The position numbers and the translations under genes were made by a program. Positions 11,129-19,336 of a stretch of DNA of 64,000 nucleotides are shown here, in pieces (positions within the stretch are counted from its first letter, which is position 1; every line of letters begins with the position of its first letter). Source of the stretch: Pseudoxanthomonas sp. CF125 (GTDB lineage Bacteria; Pseudomonadota; Gammaproteobacteria; Xanthomonadales; Xanthomonadaceae); assembly GCF_900104085.1 (NCBI RefSeq), contig NZ_FNLD01000003.1:853836-917835 (forward strand). The letters are read 5' to 3'. The notes beneath the pieces were generated by a model. It saw nothing but the letters and a program-made list of their open reading frames with translations. It did no database searches and was not told where the DNA came from.

Positions 11129-12043
11129 ATGGTGAATAGGATGTTGTGTCTGGCCGGCCTGCTGGCCCTGTCCGCGGCCGCTCGCGCCGGCACCTGCGAA
11201 GACGGTTTCGAGGCGGTCGGCGACCCGCGCAACGGTCTGCTGTTCATGGGGGAGGTGCAAAAGCCGGGGCTGAGCGTCAGCAGCGCCTTGGGCCAGCTGC
11301 AGAAGATTGCTCTCGACAAAAGCTACCAGATCGGCAACGAGTCGATCACCGGAAATTCCGGCGAGTTGTTCTTTACCCAAACCAATCTCCGCACGCCCAT
11401 CGTGATGCGGGCGCAGGCCGATAGCTCCGGACAGGTATCGCTGGGCACCAAGCTGGCGCGTGGCCAGAAGGTGGAGGTGGCGGATGCGCGTAAGGAAATC
11501 TGCTCGATGCTCGCCATGCTCAAGACCGGCAAGGAAGGCGAGGCGATCGCCGCCGCCGTGCGCAAGAGCAGCGGCGCGGGCCAGGTGATCGATGCCGAGG
11601 CCCCGAAGCTGTCGGCGGAAATCGGCCGCGAGATCCAGAAGACGATGGCGGGGGTGAAAAGCAAGGGGACGCTCGGCAATCTCCTGATCGGTTCCACCAA
11701 TTACGCGACCGCGGGCGAACACAAAGAAGCGTTCGCACCCATCATCGCCAAATACAAGGGACGTAAATACCGGATCGATGGGCAGATCTACACAGTGTCG
11801 CGGAATGAGTTCAGCGGCGAATTGGTGGTCGCCTACCTGGTCACGCAGACCCGCGGTTTGCTCAAGATTCGCCAGAGTTCCACGTACAACAGCAACAACT
11901 TCATGATCCAGTGCGTGCTGGCACCGGACCAGGCGAAGTTCTTCCTCACCCTGTCCGAGGGGGATTGGGTGAAATTGGCAGGTACGGTAGACAAGATCGA
12001 CCCCGAAAGCATGGAGCTTCGGGATTGCCGCCAAGCCAACTGA
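11129..12043 (+). CDS. Secreted protein with a C-terminal tRNA_anti-like OB-fold domain
   Basis: 304 residues. A signal peptide (MVNRMLCLAGLLALSAAARA) is cleaved before G-T-C at about residue 21. The middle (about 60-190) is rich in lysine, alanine and glutamate with no motif I know. The C-terminal 95 residues (from KYKGRKYRIDGQIYTVS to MELRDCR) follow the tRNA_anti-like OB-fold pattern: an early YRIDG strand, then IQCVL, then GDWVKLAGTVDKI and a final C. A strong ribosome site (AGGGAGG) supports the ATG. It interrupts the minus-strand rpsU-dnaG region. Function is unknown; the fold assignment is by eye. Confidence 0.65.
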   Translation: MVNRMLCLAGLLALSAAARAGTCEDGFEAVGDPRNGLLFMGEVQKPGLSVSSALGQLQKIALDKSYQIGNESITGNSGELFFTQTNLRTPIVMRAQADSSGQVSLGTKLARGQKVEVADARKEICSMLAMLKTGKEGEAIAAAVRKSSGAGQVIDAEAPKLSAEIGREIQKTMAGVKSKGTLGNLLIGSTNYATAGEHKEAFAPIIAKYKGRKYRIDGQIYTVSRNEFSGELVVAYLVTQTRGLLKIRQSSTYNSNNFMIQCVLAPDQAKFFLTLSEGDWVKLAGTVDKIDPESMELRDCRQAN

Positions 12044-12083
12044 GCCCAGCATCAATCGTTTGCGAGGCGGACTCGACCCGGCC

Positions 12084-12545
12084 CTAGCGTCCGGGTCGGT
12101 CCGACTCCGCGGCCAGCGCGTGCAGGGCCGGCCCGCTGAGCCGTTGCACTGTCCATTCCTCCAGGCCCACCGCGCCCAGGCTGCGGTAGAAGCGGATGGC
12201 CGGTTCGTTCCAGTCCAGTACCGACCACTCGAAACGGCCGCAGCCGCGCTCGGTCGCCAGCTTGGCCAGGTGGACCATCAGCCGCTTGCCCAGGCCCAGA
12301 CCGCGGTATTGCGGGCGGACGAACAGATCTTCCAGGTATAGGCCGCGCTGGCCGAGGAAGGTCGAGAAATTGTGGAAGAACAGGGCGAAACCAGCGGGTT
12401 GGCCGTCGACTTCGGCCATCACGACTTCCGCTGCGGGGCGCGCACCGAACAATTGCTCGGTCATGCCGGCTTCGGTAGCGACGGCCTCATGGGCGAGCTT
12501 CTCGTACTCGGCCAACTCGCGGACGAAAGCCAGGATTTGCGGCAC
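12084..12545 (-). CDS. GNAT-family N-acetyltransferase, 5' end probably frameshifted
   Basis: From the GTG at 12545 the frame gives 153 residues: MPQILAFVRELAEYEKL, then the acetyl-CoA loop VRPQYRGLGLGKRLM and the C-terminal WNEPAIRFYRSLGA, all typical of small GNAT enzymes (SAT/diamine-acetyltransferase-like). The family normally has one more N-terminal strand. That strand (I-E-L-R-P-A-T-R-A-D) is encoded just upstream in the same frame but without a start codon. An ATG at 12603 in the next frame gives MTESIASP and would join it if one A were removed from the AAA at 12577-12579 (plus-strand TTT). So this is either a base-call error or a real frameshift. Confidence 0.7.
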   Translation of the reverse strand: MPQILAFVRELAEYEKLAHEAVATEAGMTEQLFGARPAAEVVMAEVDGQPAGFALFFHNFSTFLGQRGLYLEDLFVRPQYRGLGLGKRLMVHLAKLATERGCGRFEWSVLDWNEPAIRFYRSLGAVGLEEWTVQRLSGPALHALAAESDRPGR

Positions 12546-12619
12546 GTCCGCGCGCGTCGCGGGACGCAGTTCGATATTTCGGAGAGGCGATGGATTCGGT
12601 CATGGCCGGAACAACTTAG

Positions 12620-12730
12620 CCCTCCCCTTCAAGGGGAGGGTTGGATGGGGATGGTGTGGCTGCGAAAGTGAATCAATGGGATCGGACGGGAAAACCATCC
12701 CCATCCCGGCCTTCCCCTTGAAGGGGAAGG
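12620..12730. repeat. Intergenic inverted repeat of the CCCCTT/AAGGGG type
   Basis: Two related palindromes (CCCTCCCCTTCAAGGGGAGG at 12620, and CCTTCCCCTTGAAGGGGAAG at 12710), with a second nested pair (GGATGGGGATGGT at 12643-12655 and ACCATCCCCATCC at 12694-12706). It lies between yqeY and the GNAT gene, both minus strand, and could form a long hairpin in their transcript. Confidence 0.75.
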
Positions 12731-12739
12731 AGAAAAAAC

Positions 12740-13186
12740 TCAGCCCGCGAATTTCTTCTTCACCAGCGCCGACACCAGACCCATGTCGGCCTGTCCGGCC
12801 AGCTTCGGCTTCAGCACGCCCATCAGCTTGCCCATGTCGGCCGGGCCGGTGGCGCCGGTTTCGGCGATGGCAGCCTCGATGGCGGCCAGGATCTCGGCTT
12901 CGCCCAGCTTGGCCGGCAGGTACTTCTCGATCACCACTATTTCCGCACGCTCGACGGCGGCCAGGTCCTCGCGATTGGCGGCTTCGAACTGGCTGACCGA
13001 ATCCTTGCGCTGCTTGACCATCTTTTCCATCGCAGCGATCACCGCGGCGTCGTCCAGCTCGATGCGTTCGTCCACTTCGCGCTGCTTGATGGCGGCGTTG
13101 ATCAGGCGCACCACGCCCAGGGTGTGCTTGTCGCCCCCTTTCATGGCGGCCTTCATGTCTTCGACGAGTTGCTGTTTCAGGGTCAT
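12740..13186 (-). CDS. GatB/YqeY domain protein
   Basis: 148 residues, starting MTLKQQLVEDMKAAMKGGDK, with the typical LGVVRLINAAIKQREVDER helix and a C-terminal YqeY helical domain (AETGATGPADMGKLMGVLKPK, resembling the tRNA-binding tail of GatB). The family may bind tRNA; its exact job is not settled. It follows rpsU on the same strand, a conserved neighbourhood in gammaproteobacteria, with a rho-independent terminator in between. Confidence 0.93.
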   Translation of the reverse strand: MTLKQQLVEDMKAAMKGGDKHTLGVVRLINAAIKQREVDERIELDDAAVIAAMEKMVKQRKDSVSQFEAANREDLAAVERAEIVVIEKYLPAKLGEAEILAAIEAAIAETGATGPADMGKLMGVLKPKLAGQADMGLVSALVKKKFAG

Positions 13187-13204
13187 GCGGAATCTCCAAA
13201 GGCT

Positions 13205-13244
13205 AAAAACACAAAAAGCCGGCTACGCTCGCGCGTGCCGGCTT
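13205..13244 (-). terminator. Rho-independent terminator after rpsU
   Basis: Read on the minus strand: stem AAGCCGGC (13244-13237), a 13-base loop, GCCGGCTT (13223-13216), then TTTGTGTTTTT. It lies just downstream of the rpsU stop and would end or reduce transcription before yqeY. Confidence 0.8.
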
Positions 13245-13262
13245 CTGGCGAAGCGACGCGGC

Positions 13263-13478
13263 TCAGTACAGGCGCTGGCGCTTGGTGACATCGCGCGAGC
13301 TGCGACGCAGCTGACGCTTCACCGCAGCAGCGGCCTTGCGCTTGCGTTCCTGGGTCGGCTTCTCGTAGAACTCGCGCTTGCGGGTTTCGGCCAGAACACC
13401 GGCTTTTTCGCAGGTACGCTTGAAGCGACGCAGAGCAAACTCAAAAGGCTCGTTTTCGCGGACTTTGACGCTGGGCAT
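13263..13478 (-). CDS. rpsU: Ribosomal protein bS21
   Basis: 71 residues from [20 protein letters not shown] to [10 protein letters not shown], the full length of S21, very basic. It is a small-subunit protein needed for initiation at many mRNAs. The start is the ATG giving MPSVKV; an in-frame ATG six codons further upstream is not conserved. It is divergent from tsaD, the common arrangement, with a promoter region of about 125 bases shared between them. Confidence 0.97.
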
Positions 13479-13602
13479 GGAATCTCCGGGACACAAACAA
13501 CCGGGTCAGTCCCGGCGAGCCGCGTATGATAACGGCACCCCGGGGCTGCCTGCAAGCCGCCCGGGCGCTGGATTACCGCCCACAAGCCCCCATTTTGAGC
13601 CC

Positions 13603-14655
13603 ATGCGCGTCCTCGGTATCGAAACTTCCTGCGATGAGACCGGCGTGGCCGTCTACGACACGGCCCTGCCGGGCAGCGCCGGGCTGCGCGCCCACGCGGT
13701 CTACAGCCAGATCGCCCTGCATGCCCAATACGGCGGCGTGGTGCCCGAACTGGCCAGCCGCGACCACGTCCGCAAGCTGCTGCCGCTGGTCAGACAGACC
13801 CTGGCCGAAGCCGATCTGAAGCTCGAAGACTTGGACGGGGTGGCTTATACCGCCGGCCCCGGGCTGGTCGGCGCGCTGCTGGTCGGGGCGGGAGTAGCCC
13901 GTTCCCTGGCCTGGGCGCTGGAAGTCCCGGCGGTGGGCGTGCACCACATGGAAGGCCATCTGCTGGCCCCTTTGATGGAAGACGACCCACCCGAAGCGCC
14001 CTTCGTGGCCTTGCTGGTCTCCGGCGGGCATACCCAGCTGGTGGCGGTGGACGCCATTGGCAGCTACCGGTTGCTGGGGGAAACCCTGGACGACGCGGCC
14101 GGGGAAGCCTTCGACAAGACCGCCAAGGTCATGGGCCTGCCTTACCCCGGCGGGCCGCAGCTGGCGGCGCTGGCGGCGACCGGCCGCCCGGGCGTCTACA
14201 AGTTCTCCCGGCCGATGACCGACCGGCCCGGCCTGGATTTCAGCTTCAGCGGCCTGAAGACCCAGGTGATGCTGGCCTGGCGCGACAGCGACCAGTCCGA
14301 CGCCACCCGCGCCGACATCGCGCGCGGCTTCGAAGACGCGGTGGTGGACACTCTGGCCATCAAGTGCGAACGCGCGCTGGAAGCGGCGGGCAGCGACACC
14401 CTGGTGATCGCCGGCGGCGTGGGCGCCAACAAGCGCCTGCGCGAGAAGCTGCACGACATCGCCGGTAAGCGCGGTGGACGCGCCTGCTTCCCCCGCCCGG
14501 CGTTGTGCACTGACAACGGCGCGATGATCGCTTTCGCGGGCGCGTTGCGGCTGCAGGCGGGGCAATACGAAACCGCAGCGGTGAAAGTCACCCCGCGGTG
14601 GGACATGGCGACGTTGCCTGTAGTGGGCGAGACGAAGCCGGAGTTCCAACAGTAA
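13603..14655 (+). CDS. tsaD: tRNA N6-threonylcarbamoyltransferase TsaD (Gcp/Kae1)
   Basis: 350 residues. TsaD transfers the threonylcarbamoyl group to A37 of ANN-decoding tRNAs. ASKHA fold: phosphate loop [13 protein letters not shown] (5-17), metal ligands H115 and H119 in HMEGH, then LVSGGHTQL and [14 protein letters not shown] chose the ATG giving [12 protein letters not shown], because the longer open frame upstream runs into the opposing rpsU gene. It is divergent from rpsU, as in many proteobacteria. Confidence 0.97.
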   Translation: MRVLGIETSCDETGVAVYDTALPGSAGLRAHAVYSQIALHAQYGGVVPELASRDHVRKLLPLVRQTLAEADLKLEDLDGVAYTAGPGLVGALLVGAGVARSLAWALEVPAVGVHHMEGHLLAPLMEDDPPEAPFVALLVSGGHTQLVAVDAIGSYRLLGETLDDAAGEAFDKTAKVMGLPYPGGPQLAALAATGRPGVYKFSRPMTDRPGLDFSFSGLKTQVMLAWRDSDQSDATRADIARGFEDAVVDTLAIKCERALEAAGSDTLVIAGGVGANKRLREKLHDIAGKRGGRACFPRPALCTDNGAMIAFAGALRLQAGQYETAAVKVTPRWDMATLPVVGETKPEFQQ

Positions 14656-14672
14656 CGGCGAAAAATGAGCGT

Positions 14673-14775
14673 CGTCATCCCAGCGAAAGCTGGGATCCAT
14701 CTTGATCTTGCTTCTTGTCAGCGTCGGTAGCTACGAGCAAAGTCAAAATGGATCCCAGCTTTCGCTGGGATGACG
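14673..14775. repeat. Inverted repeat with 28-base perfect arms
   Basis: The left arm (14673-14700) and right arm (14748-14775) are perfect reverse complements, and each contains the smaller palindrome CCCAGCGAAAGCTGGG. It lies between tsaD and folB, both on the plus strand. This unit lacks the GTAG head and belongs to a different family from the SMAG-like pairs. It could fold into a long hairpin and separate the two transcripts. Confidence 0.85.
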
Positions 14776-14839
14776 AGCAAAAGCGGTTACGCTTTTGTTT
14801 CTCAACACTTCTGTCACCTAACTCGCGTGCCCGGCTGCC

Positions 14840-15193
14840 ATGGACAAAGTCTTCATAGAAGGTCTCGAAATAGACGCCCTCATCGGCATCTACGATTGGG
14901 AGCGGCGTATCCGCCAGACGCTGCGCTTCGACCTGGAGATGGGTTTCGACAACCGCAAGCCCGCGGCCAGCGACGACATCGCCGATACGCTCAACTACAA
15001 GGCGGTCAGCAAGCGGCTGATCGAATTCGTCTCCCAATCCGACTACGGCCTGGTGGAAACGCTGGCCGAGCGCTGCGCGGAAATCGTGCTGGCGGAATTC
15101 GGCGTGTCCTGGCTGAGATTGAAACTCAGCAAGCCTGGCGCGGTACGCGGTGCGGTGGCAGTGGGTGTGGTCATCGAGCGTTCGCGCGAATGA
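14840..15193 (+). CDS. folB: Dihydroneopterin aldolase
   Basis: 117 residues, starting MDKVFIEGLEIDALIGIYDWE, where the conserved E near ALIGIYDWER and the later lysine in LKLSKPGAVRGA are the expected active-site positions. FolB converts dihydroneopterin to 6-hydroxymethyl-dihydropterin and glycolaldehyde in folate synthesis. FolK, the next enzyme of the pathway, begins 27 bases downstream, so the two are probably co-transcribed. Confidence 0.95.
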   Translation: MDKVFIEGLEIDALIGIYDWERRIRQTLRFDLEMGFDNRKPAASDDIADTLNYKAVSKRLIEFVSQSDYGLVETLAERCAEIVLAEFGVSWLRLKLSKPGAVRGAVAVGVVIERSRE

Positions 15194-15220
15194 GCCGCTC
15201 GCGCTAAGGATGACAATTTA

Positions 15221-15721
15221 GTGGGCAAGGCCTACCTCAGTCTGGGCAGCAACATGGAAGCGGAAAGGAATCTCGCTTCCGCCGTGTCCGCATTACGCGC
15301 GCGCTTCGGCGCGCTGGTCCTTTCGCCGGTCTACCGTACCGCCGCGATCGGCTTCGAAGGCGCCGACTTCCTCAACGCGGCGGCGATCATCGAATCCGAT
15401 CTTGACGTGCATGCGCTCAACGATTGGCTGCATGCGCTGGAAGACGCGCATGGCCGCGACCGCAGCGGCCCGCGTTTCGGCGACCGTCCGTTGGATATCG
15501 ATATCGTGTTCTACGACGATCTGGTGATGGAGGGGGCGGGGAGTTTGCGTATTCCGCGCCCGGAGTTGAGGCACGCTTTCGTGCTGAAGCCTCTGGCCGA
15601 CATCGCGCCTGATTTCGTAGATCCCAAGTCGGGTCAGACATTGGCAGCGCTGTGGGCCCATTCACCGGAGCGCGAGATGTCCCTGGAAGTCGTGGGAGCG
15701 GCGTCCCGCCGCGAGCTTTAG
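15221..15721 (+). CDS. folK: 2-amino-4-hydroxy-6-hydroxymethyldihydropteridine diphosphokinase
   Basis: 166 residues from a GTG start preceded by AAGGA. FolK transfers pyrophosphate from ATP to hydroxymethyl-dihydropterin. Family signatures are AYLSLGSNM near the N-terminus and GPRFGDRPLDIDIVFYDD, whose aspartates hold the magnesium ions. The last codons (V-G-A-A-S-R-R-E-L and the TAG) are encoded by an inverted-repeat element (15692-15771), so the normal C-terminus appears to have been replaced or extended by the repeat. Confidence 0.95.
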   Translation: MGKAYLSLGSNMEAERNLASAVSALRARFGALVLSPVYRTAAIGFEGADFLNAAAIIESDLDVHALNDWLHALEDAHGRDRSGPRFGDRPLDIDIVFYDDLVMEGAGSLRIPRPELRHAFVLKPLADIAPDFVDPKSGQTLAALWAHSPEREMSLEVVGAASRREL

Positions 15722-15771
15722 CTCTTGCAGGAACAACAAAGCAAAAGCTCGTGGCGGGACGCCGCTCCCAC
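15692..15771. repeat. REP-like inverted pair, GTGGGAGCGGCG family
   Basis: The left arm (15692-15718, beginning GTGGGAGCGGCGTCCCGCC) and right arm (15745-15771) are reverse complements with one mismatch. The left arm codes for the C-terminus of FolK. It lies between the convergent ends of folK and the pteridine reductase gene. A second copy of the family is at 24335-24432. Confidence 0.85.
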
Positions 15772-15774
15772 CAG

Positions 15775-16515
15775 TCATCCCGCCAGCGTGCGGCCACCAT
15801 CCACGCGAATTACTTGGCCGGTCGTATAGGTCGCATCCTGCAGTAGCCAGCGCACGGCTTCGGCGATTTCCTCCGGCGTACCGGTGCGCGCCAGCGGCGT
15901 GCGTCCGAGCATGCTCTGCTTCGCGGCGTCGCTATGGTCCTGTTCCGGCCACAGGATCGCTCCTGGCGCGACCGCATTGACGCGCACTTCCGGCGCCAGT
16001 TCCAGCGCCAGCGATTGGGTCGCCATCAACAGTGCGGCCTTGGCCATGCAGTAGACCGTGTGCCCGGCCAGCGGGCGCTCGGCATAGATATCGGCCAGAT
16101 TGACGATGGCGCCGCGCGCGGCCTTCAGGTGCGGCGCGGCGGCCTGGGCCAGGAAGAACGGTGCGCGCGCATTCGAGGCGAACAGCGCGTCCCATTGCTG
16201 CGGCGTGGTATCGCCAATGGCCGTCGGTTGGAACGTGGATGCATTGTTCACCAGCGCATCGAGCCGCCCGAAGCGGCCGACCGTCCTGGCCACCAGTTCG
16301 GGCAGACGGTCGAACTCGGACAGATCCGCCTGCAGGGTAAGCACGCTGCCGGCGCGCGCCGATTCCAGTTCGGCCGCCAGCGCCTGCATTTCCGCCGCCG
16401 AGCCACGGTAATGCAGCGCCAGGTCGTACCCCTGTGCGTGCAGGCGTCGGGCGATGGCCGCACCGATGCGGCGGGCGCTGCCGGTGATCAGGGCGGCGGG
16501 GGAAGAGGCGGGCAT
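15775..16515 (-). CDS. folM: Pteridine reductase (FolM-like short-chain dehydrogenase)
   Basis: 246 residues. A Rossmann-fold SDR with the pteridine-reductase form of the nucleotide motif, T-G-S-A-R-R-I-G (11-18; PTR1 enzymes have TGxxxRxG), then NNAS (90-93). The catalytic set is Asp142, Tyr155 and Lys159 (NLADIY and YCMAK), where Asp replaces the usual SDR serine. It would reduce dihydrofolate or dihydropterins with NADPH. The position next to folB-folK, although on the other strand, supports this. I chose MPASSPAALITGS as start; an in-frame ATG ten codons upstream gives no family-like sequence. Confidence 0.87.
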   Translation of the reverse strand: MPASSPAALITGSARRIGAAIARRLHAQGYDLALHYRGSAAEMQALAAELESARAGSVLTLQADLSEFDRLPELVARTVGRFGRLDALVNNASTFQPTAIGDTTPQQWDALFASNARAPFFLAQAAAPHLKAARGAIVNLADIYAERPLAGHTVYCMAKAALLMATQSLALELAPEVRVNAVAPGAILWPEQDHSDAAKQSMLGRTPLARTGTPEEIAEAVRWLLQDATYTTGQVIRVDGGRTLAG

Positions 16516-16662
16516 GGAATTCCTGATGTCGAAGGCCGGCCACATTGTGTCTCCAATCCGCTGCGCCGGGCCAATGCTTGACGGCCATCGCGGTTCCGGG
16601 CATGTTGCAATGCATCACCTGTCAGGACGCACGCGCCGACGCAGGACAACGGAACGGAGCGA

Positions 16663-18111
16663 ATGGACTGGGCGAAGTACCGCACTACCACTTTCGACGA
16701 GCTGATCCAGGCTGACGGCCAGCCGCGACCGGCAGCGCGCCGTCTGGTCGAATACCTGGGTGGCCTGTCCGGCCGCGAGATCGCTGAGCGTCAGGTCGCC
16801 GCCGACGTCATCGCCCGGGTCATGGGCATCACCTTCACCGTGTATTCCGACGGCCGCAACGTGGACCGCACGCTGCCGTTCGACCTGATTCCGCGCGTCA
16901 TCCCGCGCACCGAATGGCAGCGTACCGAAGCCGGCCTGAAGCAGCGCATGCGCGCGCTGAACCTGTTCATCGGCGACATCTACGGCAAGCAGCAGATCGT
17001 CAAGGACAAGGTGTTCCCGGCGATGCTGTTGAAGGACTCGGTCAATTTCCGTCCGCAGTGCGTGGGCATCAAGCCGCCGCTCGGCGTGTGGGCGCACATC
17101 TGCGGTTCGGATCTGGTGCGCGACGGCGACGGCACCTTGTACGCGTTGGAAGACAACCTGCGTATTCCCAGTGGCGTGTCCTACATGCTGGAAAACCGCA
17201 TGGTGGCCAAGCGCGTGTTTCCGGAATTGTTCGAGACCAGCTCGATCCTGCCTGTAGACGAATATCCTTCGCAGCTCTACGACACTCTGGCCGCGCTTTC
17301 GCCGCGCCCGGGCGACACACCGACCATCGCCCTGCTCACGCCGGGGGTGTTCAACAGCGCGTATTTCGAACATGCCTATCTGGCCCAGGCGATGGGCATC
17401 GAACTGGTGGAAGGCAACGACCTGTTCGTGGCCGACGACGATTGCACCTACATGCGCACGGTGTACGGCGCGCAGCGGGTGGATGTGATCTACCGGCGGG
17501 TGGACGATCTGTTCATCGACCCGGAAGTGTTCCATCCCGAATCGGTGCTGGGCGCGCCGGGCCTGATGCGCAGCTGGCGTGCCGGCAAGGTGGCGCTGGC
17601 CAACGCGCCGGGAGCGGGCGTGGCCGACGACAAGGTGGTGTTCGCCTACGTGCCGAAGATGATCAAGTACTACCTGGACGAGGATCCGATCCTGCCCAAC
17701 GTGCCCAGCTATCTTTGCCACAATGCGAAGGAGCGCAAGTACGTGCTGGAGAACATCGAGAAACTGGTGGTGAAGCCGGCCAACGAATCGGGCGGCTACG
17801 GCATGCTGATCGGGCCGCGTTCCACCAAGCGCCAGCGCGACAAGTTCAAGAAGCTGATCGAGGCCGATCCGCGCAACTACATGGCGCAACCGACGCTGTC
17901 GCTGTCCACCGCGCCCATCGTCACCGACGATGGTCCCTCGCCGCGGCATCTGGACCTGCGGCCTTTCGTGCTGTCCCGTGAGGATATTTATGTCACCACG
18001 GGCGGGCTTACCCGCGTGGCGATGGAAAAGGGTTCGCTGGTGGTGAATTCTTCGCAGGGCGGTGGTGCGAAGGACACCTGGGTGGTGGATCTTGATGAGG
18101 AGGCGGATTGA
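16663..18111 (+). CDS. Circularly permuted type 2 ATP-grasp protein
   Basis: 482 residues, starting MDWAKYRTTTFDELIQADGQ, with family landmarks FTVYSDGRNVDRTLPFDLIP, VEGNDLFVADDDCTYMRTV and FHPESVLGAPGLMRSWRAGK, and the late DLRPFVL. These proteins are predicted to ligate amino acids or peptides in an ATP-dependent way, but the product is not known. They occur with alpha-E proteins, a transglutaminase-like protease and the Anbu peptidase, and two of these partners follow here. A GGAG site precedes the ATG. The start is 147 bases from the divergent pteridine reductase gene. Confidence 0.9.
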   Translation: MDWAKYRTTTFDELIQADGQPRPAARRLVEYLGGLSGREIAERQVAADVIARVMGITFTVYSDGRNVDRTLPFDLIPRVIPRTEWQRTEAGLKQRMRALNLFIGDIYGKQQIVKDKVFPAMLLKDSVNFRPQCVGIKPPLGVWAHICGSDLVRDGDGTLYALEDNLRIPSGVSYMLENRMVAKRVFPELFETSSILPVDEYPSQLYDTLAALSPRPGDTPTIALLTPGVFNSAYFEHAYLAQAMGIELVEGNDLFVADDDCTYMRTVYGAQRVDVIYRRVDDLFIDPEVFHPESVLGAPGLMRSWRAGKVALANAPGAGVADDKVVFAYVPKMIKYYLDEDPILPNVPSYLCHNAKERKYVLENIEKLVVKPANESGGYGMLIGPRSTKRQRDKFKKLIEADPRNYMAQPTLSLSTAPIVTDDGPSPRHLDLRPFVLSREDIYVTTGGLTRVAMEKGSLVVNSSQGGGAKDTWVVDLDEEAD

Positions 18112-18161
18112 TGCGAGTGGTTGAGCGCTTTGCTCTAGCTCATCCTTCCCGCAAAGGCGGC

Positions 18162-18234
18162 GTAGGTCGGGGCTACGCCCCCGACACAGGGGAACCTTGC
18201 CTCTACGTACGTCGGGGGCGTAGCCCCGACCTAC
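18162..18234. repeat. REP/SMAG-like inverted pair, GTAGGTCGGGG family
   Basis: Two perfect 24-base arms (18162-18185 and 18211-18234), each beginning GTAG at its outer end and followed by the hairpin GTCGGGGCTACGCCCCCGAC. It sits inside the probable ATP-grasp/alpha-E operon, filling most of the 175-base gap. Related copies are at 21893-21978 and 50907-50978. Confidence 0.9.
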
Positions 18235-18286
18235 CTGGTCTTTGCGAGGAAGACGATTTCGTTATTCCTTGCTGTGAGGTCCGCTG

Positions 18287-19228
18287 ATGCTCTCCCGCGT
18301 CGCCGACAACCTCTACTGGTTCAGCCGCTACGTACGCCGCGCCGAGAACACCGCGCGGCTGGTCGGCGTCGGCAGTCTGCTGCAGCTGGATCTACCGCGT
18401 TCGGTGCGCTTCGCCTGGCGGCCGATGGTCGATACGGTGGGAGCGGGCGATGCCTTCGCCGAACTGTTCCCCAGCACCGGCGACGACGCCAGCGATGCCG
18501 AAGTGGTGCGCTTCCTGCTGCTGGACGAACGCAATGCGTCCTCGCTGCGCAGTTCGGTCGACAACGCGCGCGAGATCCTGCGCGGCATCCGCGACACCCT
18601 GCCGCAGGAAGTGTGGGAAGCCATCAACGATCTGTATCTGTACATCGAAGCCAATGGCGAGCGCGGCATGAGCCGGCGCTACCGCATGGAGTTCATCGCC
18701 CGCATCGCCGATGGCTGCCTCAAGGTTTCCGGCTTGCTGACCGCCAACGTGAGCCGCGACATCGGCTTCCAGTTCCTGCGCCTGGGCACGGCCATCGAGC
18801 AGGCCGACATGACCACGCGCATCATCGATGCCGGTGCGTCGGGACTGGTGACGCCGCGCAACGAGGACGACCGCGAGGCCTTCCAGAACATGCAGTGGAT
18901 GGCGGTGCTGCGGTCGCTGGCCGCCTATCAGATGTACCGGCGCCATGTGCGCCAGCGCGTGACCGCAGAACACGCGCTGCGGTTCCTGCTGCAGAATAGC
19001 GAATTCCCGCGCAGCGTGCAGTTCTGCCTGGCTCGCGCGCACAGCGTGCTGCCCACCATGCCGGCGCGGCCGGGCGTGGACCGCGGTCTGAACCGGGTGG
19101 TGGGATTGATCCGCAATGCGGACCCGGTGTCGCTGGCGGCGAAGAATCCGGCGGAGTTCATGGACGAGATCCAGGTGCACCTGGGCACCTTTCACGCGGC
19201 GCTGGCCGACGGTTATTTCCGCGGCTGA
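18287..19228 (+). CDS. Alpha-E domain protein
   Basis: 313 residues, predicted all-helical, opening with the family signature LSRVADNLYWFSRYVRRAEN, in which the E is the conserved glutamate. Other landmarks are LWEAINDLYLY-like (EVWEAINDLYLYIEANGERG) and FQFLRLGTAIEQADMTTRI. Alpha-E proteins accompany type 2 ATP-grasp ligases and are thought to take part in the same unknown peptide synthesis or modification. It follows the ATP-grasp gene on the same strand with a repeat pair between. The transglutaminase-like partner often found next is absent; another repeat and the convergent Anbu gene follow. Confidence 0.9.
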   Translation: MLSRVADNLYWFSRYVRRAENTARLVGVGSLLQLDLPRSVRFAWRPMVDTVGAGDAFAELFPSTGDDASDAEVVRFLLLDERNASSLRSSVDNAREILRGIRDTLPQEVWEAINDLYLYIEANGERGMSRRYRMEFIARIADGCLKVSGLLTANVSRDIGFQFLRLGTAIEQADMTTRIIDAGASGLVTPRNEDDREAFQNMQWMAVLRSLAAYQMYRRHVRQRVTAEHALRFLLQNSEFPRSVQFCLARAHSVLPTMPARPGVDRGLNRVVGLIRNADPVSLAAKNPAEFMDEIQVHLGTFHAALADGYFRG

Positions 19229-19246
19229 AACGGCTATGCGATTGTG

Positions 19247-19315
19247 TAGGAGCGGGCCCTGCCCGCGACGCTCTCCGTTACGAGCATAAAGCGTCGCGGG
19301 CAGGGCCCGCTCCTA
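19247..19315. repeat. REP-like inverted pair, GTAGGAGCGGGCCCTGCCCG family
   Basis: Perfect 26-base arms (19247-19272 and 19290-19315). The left copy has GTAG at its outer edge and the right has ATAG. Each arm can form the small hairpin GCGGGCCCTGCCCGC. It lies between the convergent ends of the alpha-E and Anbu genes and may serve as a two-way terminator. Confidence 0.85.
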
Positions 19316-19336
19316 TAAATGCGTCGCTACGGACTG

